A stretch of DNA of 64,000 nt from Basidiobolus meristosporus CBS 931.73 (GCA_002104905.1 MCFE01000056.1:124001-188000), one strand, 5' to 3'; shown: positions 25,639-37,578, counted from the stretch's first letter. Notes: generated by a model from the letters alone, not told the origin. Program-made: numbers and translations.

Positions 25639-28600
25639 ATGGACTCTGCGACCCAACCGACCCAACCGGACCAAAGCACCCAGGAGGTATCCCAATCCCA
25701 AGAGGTACCCTTTGCCCAGGAAGAGATCCTCGCCAAGCTCATCCCCCTATCCCCCGAATTCCCACCTGTGGACTTGTTCAAAGAGAAACTGGAGTTCGGC
25801 TATCTCCTTGGTAGACATCCAGGTTGCGACGTCGTCCTTCCCGACGACAGACGCATCAGCAACAAACATTGCAGAATCTTCACCGTACGTACACATACTC
25901 TGTTGGTCGAAGTGGACCGAGACGTCCGACTTTATTGACCCAACTTCTTCAGCCTTACAAAAACGACCATTCCATACACGGAACTTCTATACTCATCGAG
26001 GATCTCAGGTAATCGACAAACATGGTGCTGAGTGGTTTCCCGAGAATCAAACTGAACTCCATCCCCCCCCCACCCCACCTTCCTGGTGAATCGTACGTTA
26101 GCACCAATGGTACATACATAGGGAAAAAACCTCTAGGGAAAGGCAACCGGATTTTGTTGGTTCACGGGGACGAACTTTGCTTAGGGACTTTACCCAAGTC
26201 GAATGGTCGCTCAGGACACCGTCAGTGTTTATTTACGTGAGAGGCGGCACCTGTACCGAGGCTGACGATTATTTCCTAGACTACCTGTTTCAAATCACAA
26301 ACCACGAACCGGTGACTCAGGTGACTCAGGTAAGACGCGACCATATCCAGCAAGCTTGTGACAATCGGATATCGCTCAGCACTGAACCTTCAACCAGAAA
26401 AACCACGCGATCATCCACGAGAAGTATTCGTTTCGGCATATTCTTGGCACGTACGTGGACTTGGGTCGTCTTGGCCACTGATCGACCCCAAATAACCCTC
26501 ACCTCCGTTTAGCGGGAACTTCTCGGTCGTCCATCTGGTGGCAGACAAGCAGACGGGAGAAAACTACGCGTGTAAGGTGATCGATAAAACCCGGTTCTTC
26601 ATGAAGCCGAAAGTCAAGGAAGCCTTCGCACGTGAAGTGGGTGATCAAAACCGGCCCGATATCCCCCCGAGAGTTCGCTAATACTTGTTTGCACATCAAC
26701 CAAGGTCAAGATACTGAAAACCCTCAACCACGTAAGTGAATAAGCACCGAAATCCCGAACCAACCCTCGATGATTCCCGATTCCCTAATCCCTCTGAAGC
26801 CGAACATCGTCTCTTTCGTCAGTTGCTATGACACCGAGGAGACCCTGTGGATCGTCATGGAGCTGGTCACCGGTGGAGATCTTCTCGCCTACATCACCGA
26901 AAAGGGAACTCTGCCGGAGAGTGAATGCAAGTCACTTTTCCACCAGATATGCCTCGCCTTGCAGGTAGGCAGCCTTGCCACTGAACCCTTCACCACGCCC
27001 CGCTAAAAGCGCCTAGTATTTACATCATCAAGGAATCACCCATCGTGACATGAAGCCCGAGGTGATTGACGATTTCCCTTGCTCCAGCAATCCCCAAACA
27101 CTTAGCATTCTATAGAATATTTTGATGACAGATCAAGAGAAGAACACCATAAAGATCTCGGACTTTGGTAGGTGCTCCGGCCTTTCCGCCGTTCTAACCA
27201 CACGATGATTAATCTCTGCCATTGAAAGGACTTGCCAAGGTAGTAAGCGAGCAGTCAATTCTACAAACGATGTGTGGAACCTTGACCTATTTGGCACCAG
27301 GTAAGGCGGTGATAATCAACGAGCCGGATTTGCAGAGGACTAATCGCTCTGCCTGTAGAGATCATGTCAGCCGATAGCCAGAGAAGCTATAGTCAAGCAG
27401 TCGGTGGGTACACTTCTTCGTAGGCAGTGATCTCCACGGAACCTTACCATTCCCATTGTAGATCTGTGGTCGTCAGGAATTATATTGTACTTAATGTAGG
27501 CGCACTAGGCTGGCGATTCTTTCGCGATAGATACTGACGGGAATCCCGACCCTCGTGCAGGCTGTTTGGAAGTTTCCCTTTCTCCCCACCAGAATCGATG
27601 CCTACCAAAATAGAGACCCCACGTGTATTGAAGTTTCCAAAGCACCCGAGGGTCAGCGACCAAGGTAGCCACGTATCATCAACCTCCATTCTTGACCGAC
27701 CTCACTCATCAACCAGCCCCTTGTTAGCAAAACACCTCTTGGAACGCCTACTAACCGAAGACCCGAACAAACGAATCAATATCGATGAGACGCTCGATCA
27801 TCCTTGGTTCACTGTAGGCTATTACTTACCTAATCCACCTTTCCCGGTCATTAATCTCACCCATGGCACTGCCTAAAGTCCGACCCACACTCCGCCCTTA
27901 TAATCGAGGATAAACCCTCAGCAAAGCGAACATTCGACTCCACTCAAATCAAGAATACCTCCAATAGAACCGACCTTATAGAGAGCTCATCATCCGAAAC
28001 CTCCAATACCACCGGTAACACCCCCACGCCTGGCAGCGAACAATCCCATCATATCACTAAATCCACCCCCATTTCCAACAGAGGAGAACCCAGCCCAACA
28101 TTGGGGAACCCTCAAGATAGTCCCCGGGAGTCGTACGGGAAAAGACGTTCAACTCTACCGAGAATCAAACTTTTTCGGTCGAAGCACAAGTGAGTTCAAG
28201 ATGGGTGTAGCGATGATGGGACGCCCGTTGACCAACGTTTTTCCCTTAGAGAGCGAGATCCAAATCCAGGATCCCCGAATCAGCGGTAAACACTGCAGAG
28301 TGTGGAAAGACGCGGTGAATCAAGCCTACTTGCAGGATCTTAGGTAAATCGGGCTCCTCCTCTTCTTCCTCACCCGCTACCTGAGCCAACTCCTCCCTTT
28401 GTTGTAGCGCCAACGGGTGTTACGTGAATGGCCACCCGCTGGGGAAAGGAAAGGTCACCTTGCTAAATGACAACGACGTGATCGGCATCATTATCAACGA
28501 AGCCGATGTCAATGGTAGCGTAAACGTCTACATCCACAACTCCCCGTAGCCCGTAGCTCAACCCACTCCTTTCACGTCATAAGATTTCGTCAAGTACGTA

Positions 28601-29432
28601 TTCAAGTCGAATGTCACCTCTACCGTGGCATCGAACCTGCAATCGAGCGTGTTCCGAATCCCCCTCCCCTCTCCACAGAAGAACCGAGTCTTGGTAGGCT
28701 TCCGGTGAACCCCTCATCCTCCTCCTGGATCAATCACTCACTCGGCTCCAAGCATCTTCCAACAGATTCCCCCACAGCCAAGCGAAAGAAATCCCTGGAT
28801 CACCGGGAGGTGACGATCTGGGGCAGACTCCGATCCTTGCACTCAAATCACCCGAACGTTTGGCTGAAAGGGCACCAGCTGGCCTTCGGAAGGCATACAA
28901 GTTAGAATCCATGGATCGATTCCTTTGTGCGCCTATGTGACCTTCTAACCGCATTGAAATTTAGGTTGCCCCGCGGCAGTCAGATACAACAACCCCATAA
29001 TCAGTAGCATACGTAGGTTCAGCCACCCTCCCCCCCCCCACGCACACACACCATTGCTCACCGGATATTTAGATTGCAATCTCGAGCGACGTGGGAACGT
29101 CGTTTACCTGAAAGATAAGAGGTGGGTCTGCGGAGCACGAAGAGATCCTTGCACGTTCACTAACCTCGACCCGTTCACTGGGACTTTGTAGCACCAACGG
29201 GACCTTCGTCAATGGTAAGTTGCTAGGCCAAGGAAACGAGATCGCCCTGAAGTCCATGGACCAAATAGTCCTGGCCTATGATGACAAGAGTCCCCCGGGT
29301 AACCGCGACGCGGAATCGGAAGGTAACGGAGGATGGGAGGAACTTTTCTCAGTAGATGTGACGACTAACGGCTCCACAGTCCTGATAGGATATTGCTACG
29401 AACCGTATGATCTGCTCGAACAATGTAAATAA
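25639..29432 (+). CDS. Rad53/Cds1-like checkpoint kinase with three FHA domains
   Basis: A multi-exon gene with at least a dozen short introns. FHA1 (about 25790-26240): LLGRHPGCDVVLPDDRRISN, KHCRIF, STNGTYIGKKPLGKGN. The kinase (about 26400-27810): VVHLVADKQTGENYACKVID with the ATP lysine, HRDMKPEN, KISDFGLAKV, TMCGTLTYLAPE, HPWF. After a Ser-rich linker comes FHA2 (about 28170-28550): QIQDPRISGKHCRVW, SANGCYVNGHPLGKGK. FHA3 (about 28850-29290): LAFGRHTS, then IISSIHCNLE and KSTNGTFVNGKLLGQGNE. DNA-damage checkpoint kinases of this family bind phosphothreonine through FHA. The end of FHA1 shows an apparent frame change at about 26190-26225, where SVFIYV is read in another frame. The model may be two genes (the split would be near 28550), but the frame stays open across that point after one 38-nt intron. 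Confidence 0.75.
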
Positions 29433-29549
29433 AGGGACATCGACAAAATTTTTATTGGTACATCAACGGGAATTAGAATAGAACACGAAATATTACAACC
29501 AGGACATCTTGATCTAAGCCTACTCACTCACTGCTCACTGCCGCGAGCA

Positions 29550-30867
29550 CTACTCCGCCGAAACAAAGGCACGGTAATAGGTGGCCGGCTCCTCATCACT
29601 GCTCAAGGTGACCTCGATGTCGGGAGAGATGAACCAAACCTGGCCTTGCTTCAACGGGATCGTCTCCCCGGAATGAGCCACGCTCCCGCTCCCCTTGGTC
29701 ACGATCAGAATACTGGGTCCATGGATGCCGGGCACTTTCTCCTTGCAGTTCGCCGGGAGCTCTGTACGGATGACCGAGAACTCCTCGATGGGTGGGTCGT
29801 AGAGGAGCGAGTGGGTCAGCTGATGGAACTTTTCCCCGTGCATGATCTTCGACTGGATGTCGTAGGATTCGTACGTCAGCATCTTCACCAGCACCTGGAC
29901 GTCCTTAAATTTCGGGGTCAGCCCGGAGCGCACCACGTTGTCGCTGGTGGCCATGCACTCGATGCAATCCCCGGAGAGGTACGCGTGGGGCTCATTCGCC
30001 TGAAGGAATATCGCCTCCCCAGGTTGCAAGACGGTGTAGTTCAGGAACAGCACCGCGAAACACCCGATGTCCCCAGGGTATTGGGAGTTCAGTCGCACCA
30101 GGAGTTCGGTGATCTCCGGGTGCTTTGACTCCTTGGTGACTCTGGCCAGTAGCGCGGTCAACTCCCGCTCGACGACCTGGCTCTCTTGGGTCATCACCGC
30201 TTGGAAGAGGGCCTTCAAGGCGTTCTTCTTCTCGAGGGAGCCCACCTCACCCTCGGCATCGGGGAATCTCTCGAGAGTGGAGTTGAAGTGTTGCACCAAG
30301 TCGGCCCCCACCAACCTGGCAAACTCCGGGTATTCTTGGAGATGTTGTCGGATCACCTCCAGCGGTCTGAACCCGCATAACGCCTCGAACGGGGTCAGGG
30401 CGACCGCCATCTCCGGCTTGTGGTTGGGGTCTTTGTACAGGTCGGGACGTTCGCTGAACAGCTGCTGGGCCAATTTCTTGTCCGGATGCGCTTGGATGGA
30501 GAGGGCCTTGTTGATGGAGAGCACCTTGAATAGAAAGGGGAACTCTCCTTCGTATTTCCGGTAGATCTCCTCCGTCGACAGCTCCACCTTCTCCGATATA
30601 AGGCTTTTCAGGGATACCGGCTCCTGGCCTGGAAGGAGGGCGACCGAGGGGGCGTTCGGATGCGTACCCATCCATAGCTATGTAGAGGTTAGTTTAGTAA
30701 AGGACCAGGACTTGGGAGGGAGCTCGGCATACCTCAGCGTAGGGCTTCTTGGGCTCCACAACGAAGTCGGGACTAGCCTGAGCGTATTGTGCGACCTTAC
30801 TCTCACCACCCAGCTTCCCCCACTCGTAACTTTGAGTCTGGCACTGTAACTGGAAGATAGGGTTCAT
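29550..30867 (-). CDS. Mannose-6-phosphate isomerase (class I, zinc)
   Basis: Two exons, 30733-30867 and 29550-30677, encode 420 aa. It interconverts fructose-6-phosphate and mannose-6-phosphate in the cytosol, the entry to GDP-mannose for glycoproteins and cell-wall mannan. Motifs: QTQSYEWGKLG near the N-terminus, PYAE-LWMGTHPNAPS across the splice, FLFKVLSINKALSIQAHPDK (zinc Gln/His), NHKPEMAVALTPFEALCGF (zinc Glu), and NEPHAYLSGDCIECMATSDN followed by VVRSGLTPKF (zinc His and active site). The start at 30867 was chosen because alignment begins there and an ATG 15 codons upstream adds nothing familiar. TATAAAAG lies at about 30927-30934. Its 3' end converges on the kinase gene. Confidence 0.93.
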
Positions 30868-30912
30868 GGGCTGAGGGGATATCTTGGGAAAGGGTTCTAG
30901 TGAAACGTGCAA

Positions 30913-31254
30913 ATGTCACCACCATATCTTTTATACATCCCGCCTTGATTCCTGCGTGTGGATCTGGGTAATTGGGATAAGTCTACATGTCAACATCCCA
31001 CCCAATACGTACTGATTGACTGATTGGGTACTGTGAAACGTGGACGAGGGTTCGGTTCTGGTGACCCGACACCACACCGATACCAGTAGTGTCGACCATT
31101 TCGGAAGGTGGTTTCAATTGATCATTTACCTGGACATTCGACCACCAAGATATGGCGTTGAATCATCCTAAACCATGCGAAATGAGGCCAAATTTATCGA
31201 CAAAATTATCAGGATTTATTAACTTTAATACAAATGGGAACGTAGGGGATGCAT
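30913..31254. other. intergenic: PMI promoter side and calmodulin 3' end
   Basis: The only signal seen is the minus-strand TATA-like box at about 30927-30934 for the isomerase. No further gene is recognised. Confidence 0.4.
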
Positions 31255-31882
31255 TTATTTGGTCATCTAGATGGTAAAGGTCAGAGTTAGCGTGGGTGCG
31301 GGTGCGGGTGCGGTGCGGGTGCGGGTGTTGGCACTCGAGATACCAAAGCGAAAATTGGTGGGTGAGAAAGGCTTACCATCATCTTGACGAATTCCTCGTA
31401 GTTAATCTGACCGTCACCGTCGACGTCGGCCTCGCGGATCATCTCGGTGATCTCCTGCTCGGAGAGCTTCTCGCCAAGGTTGTTCATGACGTGGTGGAGC
31501 TCGGAGGCGGAGATGAAACCGTTGCCGTCCTTGTCGAAGACCTTGAAGGCCTCCTTGATCTCGGCCTCGGAGTCGGTCTCCTTGAGCTTGCGGGACATCA
31601 AGTTCAAGAACTCGTTGAAGTCGATCTGACCGTTGCCGTCGGCGTCGATCTCGCTCACCATATCTTGCAACTCCACCTCGGTGGGGTTTTGTCCGAGGGA
31701 ACGCATCACGGTGCCCAACTCCTTGGTGGTGATGCTACCATCACCATCCTTGTCGAAGAGGGAGAAGGCTTCCTTGAACTCGGCGATTTGTTCTTCGTTG
31801 AATTGACTAGCCTAGATAGGTGGGATCGGTCAGTGGATATGCATGGGGATTCGGAGGATCGGAGAATTCGATCACTTACCAT
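31255..31882 (-). CDS. Calmodulin
   Basis: Three exons, 31880-31882 (the ATG alone), 31377-31811 and 31255-31266, encode 149 aa, the canonical calmodulin length. Four EF-hands are intact, with loops [36 protein letters not shown] and [12 protein letters not shown]. The last exon supplies only M-T-K and the stop, giving the usual short basic end. Calmodulin is the general cytosolic Ca2+ sensor. The stop codon overlaps an AATAAA-type signal (CAAATAAATG). TATAAAGG lies at about 31924-31930, some 42 nt before the ATG. The start-codon-only first exon was inferred from ATG/GTAAGT and TAG/GCTAGTCAA on the minus strand. Confidence 0.95.
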
Positions 31883-32254
31883 GGTGATAAGAGTGGAATC
31901 CAGTACCATCCAATCCCCCTACCTTTATAAACTCCCATTGACAGGGCCACTACACACTCATTCCCGCATTGTCACTATCCCCGGGGCCTTACAGTTCCCT
32001 CTCGTAACATCAGCCGTAGCGTTCACTGGCTATTTAGGTTCATTTAAAGATGTGCTACAGGTTTATTTCCAATCTTCACCTTATCTTGTTCTACATGGCA
32101 CGAAGCGCATGATTGGTTTACCTAAATTGTGAAATCAGGTGATCATGGGAATGGCTGAAGACACGTTTATTTGGGCTGAGGATTGATTGACGAGAAGCAG
32201 AAGGCGAGGGTGAGGATGAGGATGAGGGTGAGGGAGGGGGGAGTGGCCATGGAT
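31883..32254. other. intergenic: calmodulin promoter and TyrRS 3' side
   Basis: The calmodulin TATA-like box lies at about 31924-31930. GA-rich low-complexity DNA at about 32200-32245 lies just past the TyrRS stop. No gene is seen. Confidence 0.45.
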
Positions 32255-33497
32255 TTAACTGGCTTCAGTGACAGCCTCGGGGGATGCATTTTCGGTGACT
32301 GCTGGATCGACAGCAGTTGGCTTCTTGTTGTGCTTCTTCTTCTCCTTCTTCACCTTGACGGGTGCGACGGGGGCAGGATAGGCGAGGTCAGCCAACTTGC
32401 GGAGCTCGGGATCCTCAAAGACCTTACGGATGGGGTCCAACATGCGGTTCAACACCTCGATCACGGACTTCTTCAAATCTCCAGGATGAATCTCCTTGTT
32501 GGCGAAATCCGCCTCCAATGCCTCGTAGTTGGTGTAGACCACGTTTCCACCGTATTTCTCCGGGCGCAGGATGGTGAAGTTGGCCTCCTTTCCGTTCAAG
32601 GAGCTGATGGGCAAGAGGACGTACTTGACGAAGCTGAGGACTCCGTTCTCGGTGACATTGCCCTCCTCGCAGAACGCCTTCTTGATCTTCTTTTCCACTG
32701 TCTTGGGCTCGTCCAAGAGGTCGAGTTTGGAGTCGACATCGGAGGCGCTCATCTTGCTGCCAGTCAATCCGGGAACCATGGGGTTCATCAAATGGGCGCG
32801 CTTCTTGTAGCCGAGGTGTGGCAGGTATTTCTCAGCGAAAGTGAAGATCTTACGTTGATCCACGCCACCGAATTGGGCATCCACTCCGAGGTATTCCTCG
32901 TCAAGTGCCTGCAGACCGGGGTAAAGAAGACCGCTGAGGAGTGCGGAGTCCACCTGCTTTACCACCTCAGCACCGGCCTTCTTGGCATCGTGCTCGGTCA
33001 CGGTGGCGCAAAGACGGTAGTTGTCCATGTTGAATTCCTTGGTCAATTGGTAGGACGAACCAACGACAAAGCGCAATTTCTCCAGAGGAACGCCCAAGGA
33101 GGTGAGCATGGCTTTGATCAAGGCCTCGTAGTATTTGGTACGGTACTCGACCAACTCCAAGGGGGCCTTCATGTTGTCCAAGAATGCGTGAATGTCGGCG
33201 AAGAGAATGGTAACCTGAGGGGAAATCAAAGAGGGTCAGGTTATTTCAACAGAACTCCCTTCCGAACAGGGCTCTACTTTTGGAAGGGAAACTCACATCA
33301 CAACCGGCGGAGAGGAAATCTGCGATCTTGGTCATAGGTACGAAATATCCGATATGGGGTTTACCGGTGGGTGCGGTACCCCAATAGAGCTTCAAATCAC
33401 GCTCGGCGAGGATCTTCTTGATCTCCTCCTCTCCGAGGACCTCCTGCAAGTTCCGTTTGATAATGGCTAATCTTTCCTCGACGGTTAAATTGGACAT
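32255..33497 (-). CDS. Cytosolic tyrosyl-tRNA synthetase
   Basis: Two exons, 33297-33497 and 32255-33214, encode 386 aa, near the yeast Tys1 length. It joins tyrosine to tRNA-Tyr using ATP. The class I signatures are [13 protein letters not shown] (HIGH-like) in exon 1 and KMSAS (KMSKS) in [20 protein letters not shown]. Tyrosine-pocket sequence [20 protein letters not shown] is present. The C-terminus ends in a Lys-rich tail ([13 protein letters not shown]) and lacks an EMAP-II domain, so this is the short eukaryotic form. The intron is bounded by GTGAGT and CCTCAG on the minus strand. Confidence 0.94.
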
Positions 33498-33769
33498 GGT
33501 GTTGGCGTGCTTCTACGACGGTGGAAAGCAAAACCCCCTGAGCCGGAAAAACTCCATTTAACGGAGGGGACGAAAAAAAATGATAGGCTTAAACGACGAT
33601 TGATTGATTGGTTTTGATCAGATAAGGTGCGGTTGCGAATCACTTAACAAATATGCAACCACGGTGCCCGTTGTAGTCATGCTGAATACTATAAACCCAG
33701 CGCTCGGCACTCGAGTTGGTTGGCTTGGCCTCAACCACACCTGGTTTCTTGATTGTGCCCATTTTTACC

Positions 33770-34694
33770 ATGTCCTACCACGAGTTACTGCTTCCCAAAC
33801 TAGAAGAATTCGTCAAATGCTACATGAGCAGATACGACCCATCTCACGACTGGGAACATGTCCATAGAGTTCGAAATTTAGGTTGGTTCTCCCACGTAGC
33901 TTGAACCACCCTTCCAAGTTCTTAGCTTCCTTTCCCAAGCGTTAAAGCTGGCCCACTCGGTGGAGGGGAAGCCAGACTTCGAGGCAGTTGAGATCGCAGC
34001 GTTGCTACATGACTTCAATGACAAGAAGTACCAAGAATCCTCGGAAGCCTTTGACGTTTCCGGGTACCTGAAGTCGCTTGGCTACCCGGCGGAATTAAGT
34101 TCCTTGGTTGACAGAATAGTGGACAACGTGTCATATCGAAAGGAACTGCAGTATAAGGCACTTGGGGAGATAGACACTTGGAGGGAAGGCTGCATAGAAT
34201 TACACATGTACCCTGCTCAGTTCTACCTCAAATTAGATAATTTCTTAATGATATCCTCGACTTTTTAGTGTCCAAGATGCTGACAAACTTGATGCCATGG
34301 GCGCTTTTGGTAGACTCAGACTGCATCCATGCACCTTTACAAGGGGATGTTAACCTCGTATCACCCTTAGGGATTATGAGATGTGCCGCTTTTAGTGGGT
34401 CAAGAAATATCTTGTTGTACAGTTCTCAACTGGACTACATGCCCGACCCCAAACCCACTAAGGACGTGGTAACACCCAGAGAAGACAGCTGCGTGTATCA
34501 TTTCCATGGTAAATCCTCCTCTACTTCTCCTCATACCCTGCCTGAACTTACCCCCCCCCGGTTGAACAGAGAAATTGCTGGACCTTAAGGACTCCATGAA
34601 AACGAAAGAAGGTATTCGGTTAGCGAAAAGCAGACACGAGTTCATGTTGCAATTCCTTGAACAGGTCGACATGGAGTTCAGCTTGAGGAGTTGA
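33770..34694 (+). CDS. HD-domain phosphohydrolase (YedJ-like)
   Basis: A multi-exon gene. Exon 1 starts MSYHELLLPKLEEFVKCYMS and ends DWEHVHRVRNL at about 33880. Exon 2 (from about 33947) carries LAHSVEGKPDFEAVEIAALL then HDFNDKKY. A later exon has VQDADKLDAMGAFG and, after another intron, VMRCAAFSGSRNILLY. The end is EKLLDLKDSMKTKEGIRLAK then HEFMLQFLEQVDMEF. The metal-binding H...HD...D set of HD hydrolases is visible (H in WEHVHR, HD in LLHDF, D in DADKLDA). Substrate unknown; these enzymes often act on nucleotides. The ATG at 33770 was chosen because the family begins at this point. AATAAA lies at about 34703. Confidence 0.82.
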
Positions 34695-35511
34695 TATGTC
34701 CGTAATAAAGCAATTGATGGCCAATGTTGACAACGGATATGGGCCTCAACACTTTGATAAATGATATTGTAGCTACTAAACTTGATTTGATATCCACGCT
34801 CAACACCACCTATAATTCGATGGAGTAAAAAAGCATCGAATGCGGTGCTTGATCATAGGAGCTGTTTCTCTGTATGCTCAATAGCCAACCCCACCCACAG
34901 CAAAATGGTTTTTTCTCCTAACTAATGTACCAGTGCTTTTGCAAACCAAGCAAAAACACTCGTCGACCTTAGGTTCGGTAACAAGTCCAACTCAAGGATG
35001 CACCATAAGAGGAGTTTACAACAGCTCAGCAGTATCCATAGATCGTATCATTTGTTGCGCTGTTGAGCCAACACTTACATATCTTTTCAATACTCATCCC
35101 CGCTGGGTAAACAATCCACTTCCTCGCCCGGTAAAACCTGGCGAAAAAGCCGGACCAAGACAGCCAGCAAATACAATCTCAGGTTTGCTCGGTCTCCTCA
35201 AGAAGGAACAGTTAGGCTCCAGTTTCGGATTTGGCTAGACGTCATCAGCGTATACTAGATACATCAGACTAGGCTTCATTTGCATGGCTGTCTTGGTCCA
35301 AGCTTCGCCGAGAGCCCCTCGCTCTTTTATAGCTCATGATTGGGTCACGTGACATAACCCCATGTATATGACACCCAGCCTTGATTACACTGCAAAACCG
35401 TAAACCGCAAATTGACGGTTATCTTTGAGGAAAAACAAAAAGGATTCTTCAAAATGTGCAATAGTAGCATTGTTTATTGGTGTGTTTGGTGCATTCAACG
35501 AATCTCCCAAT
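34695..35511. other. intergenic region with an isolated TATA box, no gene assigned
   Basis: It lies between the convergent 3' ends of the HD gene and eL8. The minus strand has TATAAAAG at about 35325-35332, followed some 35 nt later by an ATG, but the frame there stops after a few codons. A plus-strand frame at 34933-35238 is unlike any family I recognise. A small spliced gene or an untranslated RNA is possible. Confidence 0.3.
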
Positions 35512-36370
35512 TTAAGCCTTACCAGTAGCCTTGGCGAGAGCCTTTTGCTTCTTAAGAGTAGCGGCTTGGGACTTGGCGCCCATGATACCACCACCCCAGT
35601 GCTTACGGACTTCCTCGTATTTTTCGTTGTAGTTGGCCTTGATGGAGTCAACCAACTTGGCGAGATCGGCCTTGTCCTCCTCACGGATGTCAGTGATGGC
35701 AAGAGCAGTGGCGGTCTTCTTGTGGACAACGGTACCGAGACGAGCCTTACCCTTGACGATGCAGTAAGGGATGCCCATCTTGCGGCAGAGAGCTGGCAAC
35801 CAGAGGACGATTTCGATGGGGTCAACATCATCAGCGATGACAACGAGTTGAGCCTTCTTGGCCTCGATGAGAGCGGTGATGTGGTTGATACCGTACTTGA
35901 CGACGACGGGCTTCTTGGACTCAACCTTACCACCCTCGGCGGTGACCTTGGCGGCCTCACCGAGACGAGTCTTCTTCTCTTGCTTGGTCTCGGGACGGTA
36001 CTTGTTCAAGACCTTGAAGAGCTCGGTGGCGGTGTTGCGGTCCAAAACCTTGGTGAATTGGTTGATGGAGGGGGGGACCTTAAGACGGAGCTTGAGGACC
36101 TTTCTTTGACGTTGGAGGCGGACATACTCGGGCCACTTGACGAAACGAGACAAGTCGCGCTTGGGTTGGATATCAGCACCAATGGCGAAGTTCTTGGGGG
36201 TCTTCTCGAACAAGGGGTTCTTGACGACCTTGCTGGATTGCTTACCCTTCAAAGGATAGGGAGCGGGGGCGACTTTCTTGGTGGACTTTCCCTTAGGCTA
36301 GAGATGGATGGACTTGGTAAGTATTTGGATTAATCGGGAAGCAGCGTGAACTCATAATGATTCGTACCAT
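35512..36370 (-). CDS. 60S ribosomal protein eL8 (L8/L7a)
   Basis: Two exons, 36368-36370 (the ATG alone) and 35512-36297, encode 262 aa. The N-terminus reads [20 protein letters not shown], as in other fungal L8 proteins. The core has [37 protein letters not shown], and the L7Ae-fold RNA-binding block [20 protein letters not shown] with [18 protein letters not shown]. The C-terminus is basic. It is a large-subunit component at the 25S/5.8S interface. The start-codon-only exon parallels that of calmodulin. The polyadenylation signal AATAAAC lies at about 35473 on the minus strand. Confidence 0.95.
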
Positions 36371-36628
36371 GATTAAAGCTAACTATTTGCACCTTTGGAC
36401 CAAGTCAAAGATTAAGCAGAAAAGGAGGATTCGGCTGGACATCATCATTTACTATTTATTCTCCTCCCATGACCACCTATCCAATCTGACCATCCGCGTC
36501 GATCCCGAATTGCATGATCTTTTTTTCCTGAAAATTCCTCGGCCCAAACCCTACCCTGACCCTAACCCTAATCCTAATCCAGATGTCTGGCATGTGGTGT
36601 CAACTGATTTAATGGTTCAGAGAAAAGT

Positions 36629-37578
36629 CTACATTTCATGTGAGGTTGAATAGAAGATATGCAAAGTTGGAGTGGATGGGAGGGGGGGGGCAGTTAATTC
36701 TTGTTCTTCTTCTTGTAAGGTAAGGGGGATTTCGCCTTCAACCATATCCTTGGTGAGTCCCAATTGCTTCAGACAAACATAGTAGCGTTCGAGAGATTGG
36801 CCCTTGAGGTAGCGTAGCATCTTGGCACGCTTGTGGAGCAGATGGACCAAGGAGCGTCTGTTGTGAACATCCTTGTGGTGATCCACCATGTGGCGCTCCA
36901 AGTTACGAATACGGACCGTCCAGATGGCAGCTGTGATGGCGATCATTTAGTATGCTGTTCGCAATTCGGCGGGTCCAGCGCTTACCTTGAACCTCCGGAC
37001 TTCCAGTATCCCCCTCGCATCTACCAAACGTCTCCATCGCCTTACGGATATTGTACAACATAATCCCCTTTTGGTTCGAGTTCTCGAGACTAACTAAGCG
37101 ACGAAGCATCTCGGCCTGTTCCTTGATTTTTTCCGCGTCGGTTTGGAAACTATTCGAGGAGGTTGCCGTGACAGCCTCGGTAGTTGTTTCAAAGAGGAAC
37201 TTTGCCTCATCGTTCGAAAGGAAATGCTGGTATTGGGTGTCGGTGGGGGCCTTCCACAAGGCGTCTTTTTTGGGAATTAGGTTGGGCGAGCTCAGCAATT
37301 GCTGCAAAAATTCGCTGTTCTGCTCGGCCTTTTGCTTGGCTCCCTGGAACTCCGCTTCTTGACGCTCGGCCTCTCTTTCGGCCAAAAGTTTGGCTTTCTT
37401 ACTCTTCTTGGAGAAGACCGAGGAGGTGCAGTGAATGCTGCGAGCGCCTGGAGTTACTGTCGTCAGGACATTATGCCCGGAATGGAGCGAGCTCATGTAT
37501 GAACCTACCTTGAATGCTAGTCACGCGAACGGCAGCTTGGATTCCGCGGGTGGTGACAATGCGACTTGGTTGGAACAT
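36629..37578 (-). CDS. Mitochondrial ribosomal protein uS15m
   Basis: Three exons, 37509-37578, 36986-37447 and 36629-36930, encode about 277 aa. The N-terminus MFQPSRIVTTRGIQAAVRVT is a mitochondrial presequence. A Lys/Glu-rich fungal extension follows. The uS15 domain spans the last splice: FGRCEGDTGSPEVQ joined to AAIWTVRIRNLERHMVDHHK, then DVHNRRSLVHLLHKRAKMLR and YLKGQSLERYYVCLKQLGLT. The extreme C-terminus after GEIPL is not conserved. The frame there runs past a G8-10 tract (36681-36690) and an alternative frame would end YKKKNKN, so the tail is uncertain. Confidence 0.88.

Noticed and set aside
31296-33337. Plus-strand frames of 278 and 384 aa
   Set aside because: Antisense shadows of calmodulin and tyrosyl-tRNA synthetase, both certain on the minus strand.
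35425-36333. 302-aa Leu/Gly/Asp-rich plus-strand frame
   Set aside because: Antisense shadow of the eL8 gene, whose protein is clearly recognisable on the minus strand.
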